A stretch of DNA of 52,526 bases from Trinickia symbiotica (lineage in GTDB: Bacteria > Pseudomonadota > Gammaproteobacteria > Burkholderiales > Burkholderiaceae): the NCBI RefSeq assembly GCF_002934455.1, contig NZ_PTIR01000030.1, positions 1 to 52,526 on the forward strand, in the 5' to 3' direction. The translations under genes were made by a program, and so were the position numbers. A model generated the notes under the pieces. The model had not been told where the DNA came from and made no database searches. It worked only from the letters and a program-made list of their open reading frames with translations. This document shows, piece after piece, positions 47,237 to 52,526 of the stretch (positions are counted from its first letter, which is position 1; every line of letters begins with the position of its first letter).

Positions 47237-47538
47237 ACGGCACCTCTAAGGCCGCATCACCAGCGGCGGAACGGAGACGGAGTGTGAGCGACTGAAGTCA
47301 GTCTGCACACGATTGGTTAAGTCGTTTTGCCTGCGATGAAAGTAAGCGGCCCGGGTTCTATTGGAAAGGCGACTCGGGAGGCGCCAGAAACGGCCGGAGG
47401 CGATCAACGAGTTCATGCTACGCCCATGGCCGGATTTGTACAGCAAAAGTTCTTCGACCCTTCGGGCGCCAATAGAGCGCGGACATGCGCGTAGCACGAT
47501 GGCGCCCGCGACGCGGGCAGGCCGCTTCGTACCGCCAC
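47237..47538. other. Intergenic region, no gene seen
   Basis: 302 bases between the small-protein operon start and the infA stop. Open frames here overlap on both strands without ribosome binding sites. Confidence 0.4.
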
Positions 47539-47805
47539 TCAACGACGGCGAAATGCGGTCCTTTGTGTAGCCCCGCCGCTCCGCTCGTCCTTGTGGCGAA
47601 AATTGATTCGCCCTTTCGTCAGGTCGTACACCGAGAGTTCCAGCGTTACCCGATCGCCCGCAAGAATGCGGATGTGGTTCTTGCGCATACGGCCAGACGC
47701 ATAGGCGCCCACCGCAACGCCATTGTCGAGCGTGACGCGGTAGCGGTTGTCCGGCAGCACTTCGTCAACGATACCGTCGAGTTCGAGCAATTCTTCTTTT
47801 GCCAT
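47539..47805 (-). CDS. infA: Translation initiation factor IF-1 (second-type copy)
   Basis: 88-residue IF-1, an S1-fold protein binding the 30S A site. Segments [58 protein letters not shown] fit the family; the tail [12 protein letters not shown] is longer than in the ribosomal-operon copy, which has 72 residues. Not in a ribosomal operon here; near csp, suggesting a cold-linked or accessory paralogue. AGGAACC precedes the ATG. Confidence 0.94.
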   Translation of the reverse strand: MAKEELLELDGIVDEVLPDNRYRVTLDNGVAVGAYASGRMRKNHIRILAGDRVTLELSVYDLTKGRINFRHKDERSGGATQRTAFRRR

Positions 47806-48265
47806 TGAAGGTTCCTGTTCAAATGGCGGGACATCGGTCTAGATGCCTCGCTGGGGAAGAAGCCGCGAGCGATGATCGACACACTCGCGATAGTGGAAAA
47901 GATGGGGCTTGATGGGCGGCCCCGTCGTTCTGGAAGTGCCGAACACCGCCATGATCAGCGGCGAACCATGCGCGAGGGGATGGGTAATCGTGGCGACCGC
48001 GATCCAGTTCGATGGAAGCGGCGCGTGCACTCCAGACGTCGCTGCTATCGCCGGCCTCACTGGGCGATATCAGTCAAAGGAGGATTCGCGACCAACCGAC
48101 GCGTGTGTTTTTTGCGCCGTAGGCAGCGAACCAAGGCTGTATTGTAACCGAACGCGGCCATGCGTGCCGACCATGAGACGACGCCCCGACGAGCCGTGGT
48201 TTCGCTTGTAGTGTTGGCGTCGGTTGAACTGGGCGCGGCCTTTCCGTATCGATGCCGACCGACGG
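47806..48265. other. 460-base region between infA and imuB, no gene
   Basis: Downstream of imuB on the minus strand, where dnaE2 would normally follow. I found no dnaE2-like start in it. A plus-strand frame at 47909-48211 lacks any family mark and a ribosome binding site. Confidence 0.45.
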
Positions 48266-49735
48266 TCATCCAAAAAGCCCATGAAGGAACCAACTCGGCT
48301 CCTTCTCCGGATCGCGACTACTGACCCGTTCTCGATAAATCCAGTAGCAACTTCGGTCTTCCGCCTGAGCAACGAAGTAATCGCGCGTCACGAGCTCGCC
48401 GTCGAACCATCCCGCTTCGATGCGCTCGCCCGGTGACACGATCCTCAGCGGCGACCCATAAAACGGGCGATGCTGGCGCATGAGCAAGCGCACCGGTTTT
48501 TCGAGCAGCCATGTGGGGCGCGGCAATACATTGGGCATAGACGCCGCTTTGATGTTCTCGTGAACCGGTATCCAACGATTCGCGACTTCCGGTCGATAGT
48601 CGGCCACGGGTGCCGCTCGCAGCACGTTCTCGTTCCCAAGACGAGCAACCAGCAGTTCGAGAAGTCGCGCATGATCTTGCGCGGAGCCTCCGGGTTCGGG
48701 AAACAGCGTTTCGGACGCCGGTGCGGCGGGAGCCACGTCCGTCGCTTCGAGGCGAAGTGCAATCACCGATGCGGCCAATTCCAACCGCCCAAGCCGCTCC
48801 TTGAGCAGCCGGATCAAATGATCCTCTCGCCACGTCGGCTCGCCAAGCGCGATATCGAGCATCGTTGGAGGAATCGCCGTCCGGCCTCGTTCGTGCTCGA
48901 GGAAAAACGTCGCCGCCGATAGCGAGAGTTGCCGGGCGACGAGCCAGCCGCACAACTGTGCGACAAGACGGCGGGCAGCGAACAGTATGCCCTCGGCATG
49001 CTCGACGCGATCGGGCAACTCGAGACGCGCGGCGAATGTCGGCGGCGGCACCAGCCAGTCGAAGATTTCGGGAGCGATGCCGAATGCACGATCGAGCGAC
49101 TCAAGCACGCTGGCGCCGCAACGACGTTGAAGACCGGCGCGCGGCAGACGACGCACGTCGGCAATCGTCTCGCAACCAAGCCCGATGAACCAGTCGGCGA
49201 ACGGCTGCAACTCCGGCACGATGACGAACGGCAATGCGGAAAGCGCCCGTTCCAACGAGCGCATTTTGAGAAAACGCCGCCTGCCCTGCTGAGCAAGCAG
49301 CCATGCGCCTTGCCCCGTGGGCGCGGCGCTCATGCGCGCACTGAGCCCTAGATCGCCGAGGACGCCGCGCACTTGCCGGCACAACCGCAAGATACCGCCG
49401 AAAAGCCGCAGACTCGCGCTTACGTCGAGCACGATCGTCGCATCCCGGGTCATGCCGACTTCCGGCGAGAACCGCATCAATGCCGTTGCGACTTCGCGCT
49501 GCGCCGATGCTTCCTTCGTCATATCGCGCTCGTAGAGTTCGGCGCCCGGTGCGAGCGTCAGCACGCCGCCGCGCCGCATCCCGGAACGCACGCCCGCCGC
49601 GCGCGCCGCATCGTCAGCGACGACGACTTTCTCCTTCTCGAACACGACCGCACCCGATGCCGGCTCAGGCCACCACTTCGGCCGGAACACTTCCAATTCG
49701 AGCCGGTACAGTTTGACGGCGAGAAATACGCGCAT
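48266..49735 (-). CDS. imuB: Y-family polymerase-like ImuB
   Basis: 489-residue ImuB, the non-catalytic Y-family protein that links DnaE2 to the beta clamp in SOS mutagenesis. Starts MRVFLAVKLYRLELEVFRPKW, without the acidic DxD of active polymerases; carries DATIVLDVSASLRLFGG, the helix-hairpin region ALSALPFVIVPELQPFADWFIGLGCETIADVRRLPRAGLQRRCG and the C-terminal W-x-G-like end EPSWFLHGLFG. Start M at 49735 (18 codons inside the open frame). Overlaps imuA by 71 bases. Confidence 0.93.
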   Translation of the reverse strand: MRVFLAVKLYRLELEVFRPKWWPEPASGAVVFEKEKVVVADDAARAAGVRSGMRRGGVLTLAPGAELYERDMTKEASAQREVATALMRFSPEVGMTRDATIVLDVSASLRLFGGILRLCRQVRGVLGDLGLSARMSAAPTGQGAWLLAQQGRRRFLKMRSLERALSALPFVIVPELQPFADWFIGLGCETIADVRRLPRAGLQRRCGASVLESLDRAFGIAPEIFDWLVPPPTFAARLELPDRVEHAEGILFAARRLVAQLCGWLVARQLSLSAATFFLEHERGRTAIPPTMLDIALGEPTWREDHLIRLLKERLGRLELAASVIALRLEATDVAPAAPASETLFPEPGGSAQDHARLLELLVARLGNENVLRAAPVADYRPEVANRWIPVHENIKAASMPNVLPRPTWLLEKPVRLLMRQHRPFYGSPLRIVSPGERIEAGWFDGELVTRDYFVAQAEDRSCYWIYRERVSSRDPEKEPSWFLHGLFG

Positions 49736-50372
49736 GACGACTGAACAAAACAGGACTGGGTTGCAGAGGAATCGATACGGGCTCGGCACGCGTCGGTCCT
49801 CGTCGTTTCACGATTTCGACGCTGATGCCCTCCCCTTGCGGCCGTACCGCCAGCCGCAGCAGAGCCGGTGAAGCGCCTTCGGCGGTGGTAAGCGGCCTCA
49901 TCATGACGAACAATGTCTCAGACGACTGAGCCGCAAGATGCAGCCGCCGTAAAGAGGCCGTCGGCACGTGCGACGCCCAGAGCAAAAGCGCCCCACAAGT
50001 GCCCGCTCGCAATATCTGCTCGGCCGACCAGAGCGCGTCCGCCGTTTTCGGCGCGCGCACTTGAAACAGCTGTTCGAGCGGCACGCCCAGATAAGCGAAT
50101 GCAGGTGCATTGACGAAATGGGGCGGCTGGACGAGCGCAAGCGGGCGCTTGGCAAGCGCGACGAGCGCTGGACGCAAAAGCCTCATCTCGCCCACTCCCG
50201 GCTGCTGGATCAGCAAATCCACGAGCGCCCCGAGCGGCCAACCGCCGCCAGGCAACTCGGCCGAAAGCGCGGCGTAGCCCGTATCGATCGTGCGCATCCC
50301 GCCCTGCGCCAGCTGGGAAGCGCGCCAAAGGGACGGATGCACGTCCTCGGGATGAATGATCGCGACAGACAT
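49665..50372 (-). CDS. imuA: SOS mutagenesis accessory protein ImuA
   Basis: 235-residue RecA-like protein of the mutasome. Starts MSVAIIHPEDVHPSLWRASQ; then TIDTGYAALSAELPGGGWPLGALVDLLIQQPGVGEMRLLRPAL, as in ImuA/SulA-like proteins, and the RecA-fold middle. ATG 50372 lies 30 bases from a LexA box; the open frame further up crosses that box and is not used. Confidence 0.93.
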   Translation of the reverse strand: MSVAIIHPEDVHPSLWRASQLAQGGMRTIDTGYAALSAELPGGGWPLGALVDLLIQQPGVGEMRLLRPALVALAKRPLALVQPPHFVNAPAFAYLGVPLEQLFQVRAPKTADALWSAEQILRAGTCGALLLWASHVPTASLRRLHLAAQSSETLFVMMRPLTTAEGASPALLRLAVRPQGEGISVEIVKRRGPTRAEPVSIPLQPSPVLFSRHARISRRQTVPARIGSVPAEVVA

Positions 50373-50401
50373 CAGGGGATAGCGGAAGAGTATGATAAAA
50401 C

Positions 50402-50417
50402 CTGTATTTATATACAG
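50402..50417 (-). promoter_or_regulatory. LexA box of imuA-imuB
   Basis: CTGTATTTATATACAG fits CTG-N10-CAG and the E. coli core almost fully. 29 bases before the imuA ATG. Upstream bases GTGTAGGATA match those of the dnaE2 box at 42668. Confidence 0.92.
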
Positions 50418-50921
50418 TATCCTACACGCTTTTGCGGCGGTCCGAACAGTCACTTTTTTTAGCTGCCTCAGAGAGGAGAGCCTGTGCAGTGCATCCCCCC
50501 AGCGGCTCATCCGAGGGATAGGCAAATACATTGGCCGTCCATCAATGAATCGTTAGCTCTACTAATGAAATTCATGACGCGAACTTCGCTCAGCGTCCTT
50601 CCTCGCCTCACTCCATTTTTTACTTCGGACTCCTAATTACTATCCGCGTTCTTCAAGCCTAGCCGGTCCTTCCGGCTGCTGCGTCAAAGAGCCGCATCGC
50701 ACGGGAAATGAGAACGCGCATGATCAGCAATGCGACACCCAACCAGGTACGAGCACGCCACGAGGGAACACCCTAGGCACCAGATAGTGGCATCCGCGGT
50801 GGAAGTTGCCTAAAGTGATATCTCTCACCTTGCAATCAGCGGACCGCATAAAAGCAGGCAAGGCGAACACAAACAGCAGAGCGAGGAGTCCAGCAGTACC
50901 ATACCTCTGGAGCGAAATTCA
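50418..50921. other. Intergenic region, no gene seen
   Basis: 504 bases between the imuA promoter and the next plus-strand gene. Contains runs such as seven T near 50455. No frame with family marks or a ribosome binding site. Confidence 0.45.
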
Positions 50922-51287
50922 ATGAGACTCACGATTCTGATAAACGGCCCCGATCCTACCGTCAATCACGATTACGCCGTGTTGTGGCTCGATACAGAAG
51001 AACATGTCTGGTCAAGAGAATCCCACGACGGGATCGACCTCCCCGCTTGGGGGGACGTCCGTGACGAAAATGGCGTCATCAAACTTTTCCCGCATAGCGT
51101 GGATACTCCGGTATGCACATTGAGCGGCCTGCGTGTCGACCGTGATCGAGGAGTGGCTGCCGCGCAAGGCGCTGCCGAATGGTCGTGCACAAGCAAGCAT
51201 TCGCCGATGGGCGGGCTATGGCGGCTGCAAGCCGTCGAGAGGAAAACGACTCGGCCCGAAAACAGCGTATTTCCGTTTCAGCGATGA
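50922..51287 (+). CDS. Hypothetical protein
   Basis: 121 residues beginning MRLTILINGPDPTVNHDYAV, with GGAGCG before the ATG. The first 75 residues look protein-like (DYAVLWLDTEEHVWSRES, DLPAWGDVRDENGVIKLFP); the end is less convincing. No family recognised. Confidence 0.45.
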   Translation: MRLTILINGPDPTVNHDYAVLWLDTEEHVWSRESHDGIDLPAWGDVRDENGVIKLFPHSVDTPVCTLSGLRVDRDRGVAAAQGAAEWSCTSKHSPMGGLWRLQAVERKTTRPENSVFPFQR

Positions 51288-51434
51288 AGCCGTTCGCGTT
51301 GGGTCGCCGACGAGGCAGCCTTGCCCCGTCGACGCGCCGAAGGCGGAAATCTTTTTACGGTTCGTTACGAAACGCCCCACGGCGCGTTGCGATTGGTATA
51401 GTCGGCCTTGGCTATCTCGAGGCCAACCCTCTTA

Positions 51435-51472
51435 GGCCCGCTCGACACTGCGTCGGCGGGCCGCTTTCTTTT
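51435..51472 (+). terminator. Intrinsic terminator
   Basis: GGCCCGC (51435-51441) pairs with GCGGGCC (51456-51462), with an inner CGAC/GTCG and a 5-base loop, followed by GCTTTCTTTT. Serves transcripts from the left, 148 bases beyond the hypothetical gene at 50922. Confidence 0.85.
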
Positions 51473-51602
51473 GGAGCGCGGCAACCGCGCGAACAGCCCT
51501 TCATCCTCGCGCTCGTTATGCGCATAAACTTCTTATAATTCTTCTAAGAAATTCGCGCTGCCGCGGGCGAACGGCGCGGAACGGGCCGGCCGACTCAATC
51601 GC

Positions 51603-52193
51603 TCAGCGCGGCGTGACGAATCGGAACGTCAAATTGATCCTTTCGCCGACGAGACCCGGCGCCTTCGGCACTCTGTGCCGCCACTCCGCCTGCGTGCGCC
51701 CGCGCATGACGAGAAGACTGCCGCTCGTCAGCTGGAAACTGCGCATCGCCCCTGTTGCGTTATGTCGCAGATCGAACCGGCGCGCCGCACCGAGACTGAC
51801 TGAAGCAATGACCGGCTCTTCGCCGAGCTCCGGCTCTCGATCGGCGTGCCAGCCCATGCTGTCGTCTCCGCTCCGGTATCGGTTCAGGAGCACACTGTTG
51901 AAAATCGCGGACGTTACCGCCTCAGCCGCGGCTTTCAGCTCGAGCACGGTCGGCGTCCACTCGAGCGGCTCATTGCGAATGCCCGAATAGACGTAAACGG
52001 CGCCCGGATCGCCCTGCCAGCCTGTCAGGCGCGGCAAACGCTTGATGCCGCCAGGCGTGCCGATCGTGTCCTGTTTCCATGCAACCTCGTCGACCAAATT
52101 CAGGAGCGCGCGCGCCGCGTCTTCGGGCTTCAGCCAACGCGGATACCAGTCCACGGCGGGCTCGGGAGCGCCGCCGAACATGTCTTCAATCAT
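51603..52193 (-). CDS. alkB: AlkB-type DNA repair dioxygenase
   Basis: 196-residue Fe(II)/2-oxoglutarate dioxygenase that reverses alkylation damage in DNA or RNA. Iron ligands His116 and Asp118 (NRYRSGDDSMGWHAD) and His173 (WRHRVPK); Arg185 and Arg191 (RINLTFRF) for 2-oxoglutarate. The N-terminal substrate lid (KRLPRLTGWQGDPGAVYVYSG) is that of the short AlkB2-like bacterial form. No LexA or Ada box is obvious upstream. Transcribed alone. Confidence 0.93.
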   Translation of the reverse strand: MIEDMFGGAPEPAVDWYPRWLKPEDAARALLNLVDEVAWKQDTIGTPGGIKRLPRLTGWQGDPGAVYVYSGIRNEPLEWTPTVLELKAAAEAVTSAIFNSVLLNRYRSGDDSMGWHADREPELGEEPVIASVSLGAARRFDLRHNATGAMRSFQLTSGSLLVMRGRTQAEWRHRVPKAPGLVGERINLTFRFVTPR

Positions 52194-52526
52194 CTAAATG
52201 AAACCAATGGCACGACCGGGTGCCGGTCGAATCGCAACAAACTTTATACCTCGGCGCGTGGATGCGCCTCCCGCAGCTTGCGGAGAAACAGCCCGTTCCC
52301 GCAGCGCCTATCATTAAGCGCTCTACGTTTCGACTTCCTTTGAACAAGATGACCGCAATCCGCGCTTCACGTTCGATGAAATCGCGAGAATCGTTTGACG
52401 CGATGCATCGCGCGGGGGATTCGCGGAGAGGTGTCTGGCGTCAACTACAACCGCCGCCGACGACAACTAAAATTGCCGCCCTATGCTGCTACCGGGGCTG
52501 ACGCCGTCGGCTTCGCGCCGGCAGCT
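52194..52526. other. alkB upstream region and possible next gene start
   Basis: 333 bases to the window edge. An ATG at 52483 opens a frame (MLLPGLTPSASRRQ) that continues past the edge, with TAAAAT at 52468-52473 upstream; too short to name. Nothing else is seen. Confidence 0.3.

Noticed and set aside
47909-48211. 100-codon plus-strand frame between infA and imuB
   Set aside because: No family marks, no ribosome binding site, and it lies in a broken region.

Overview
This window is a piece of chromosome from a high-G+C betaproteobacterium, most likely a member of the Burkholderiaceae near Paraburkholderia, Trinickia or Caballeronia. The evidence is the AcnD/PrpF form of the methylcitrate cycle, OprB-type and Gram-negative trimeric porins, an ImuA/ImuB/DnaE2 mutasome, a csp plus second infA cluster, and strong G/C preference at codon third positions. 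I see no rRNA, tRNA, CRISPR array or complete mobile element.

Layout. 1-5985 (+): 3' part of a propionate operon (prpC end, an acyl-CoA ligase, acnD, prpF). 13892-6049 (-): six closely spaced genes coding for an OprB-type porin, an exported beta-propeller protein, a Tat-exported DyP peroxidase and an Fe(III)-type ABC transporter, with a Fur-like site upstream of the porin. 14084-19881: small exported proteins (YceI, a His-rich protein, a lipoprotein), an alpha/beta hydrolase, a Tat-signal SDR and a 1-Cys peroxiredoxin. 20162-27609 (+): assimilatory nitrate/nitrite operon nirB-nirD-nasA-nasT-nasS behind a sigma-54 promoter and a leader that looks like an ANTAR-controlled antiterminator. 27614-36000: glgX, an HPP/CBS membrane protein, a MarR regulator with a palindromic operator, a ClC/CBS channel, a universal stress protein and a ferredoxin-NADP reductase. 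36182-39216: a porin and two exported proteins.

39366-50417 holds an SOS mutagenesis system in two pieces: dnaE2 with its own LexA box, and imuA-imuB with another. They are separated by about 5.7 kb that contains an SH3b protein, an A+T-richer patch with an AAC(6')-like acetyltransferase and an IS66 remnant, and the csp/infA cluster. Just before dnaE2 there is a short sequence that matches the last codons of imuB, so the locus appears to derive from a standard imuA-imuB-dnaE2 operon by duplication and deletion or by insertion. The window ends with an alkB-type repair dioxygenase.

The strongest candidates for something not yet described are the porin/propeller/DyP/Fe-transporter operon, the nirB leader switch, and the split mutasome with its duplicated promoter and imuB tail. 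All functional calls are read from protein motifs and context; no database search was run.
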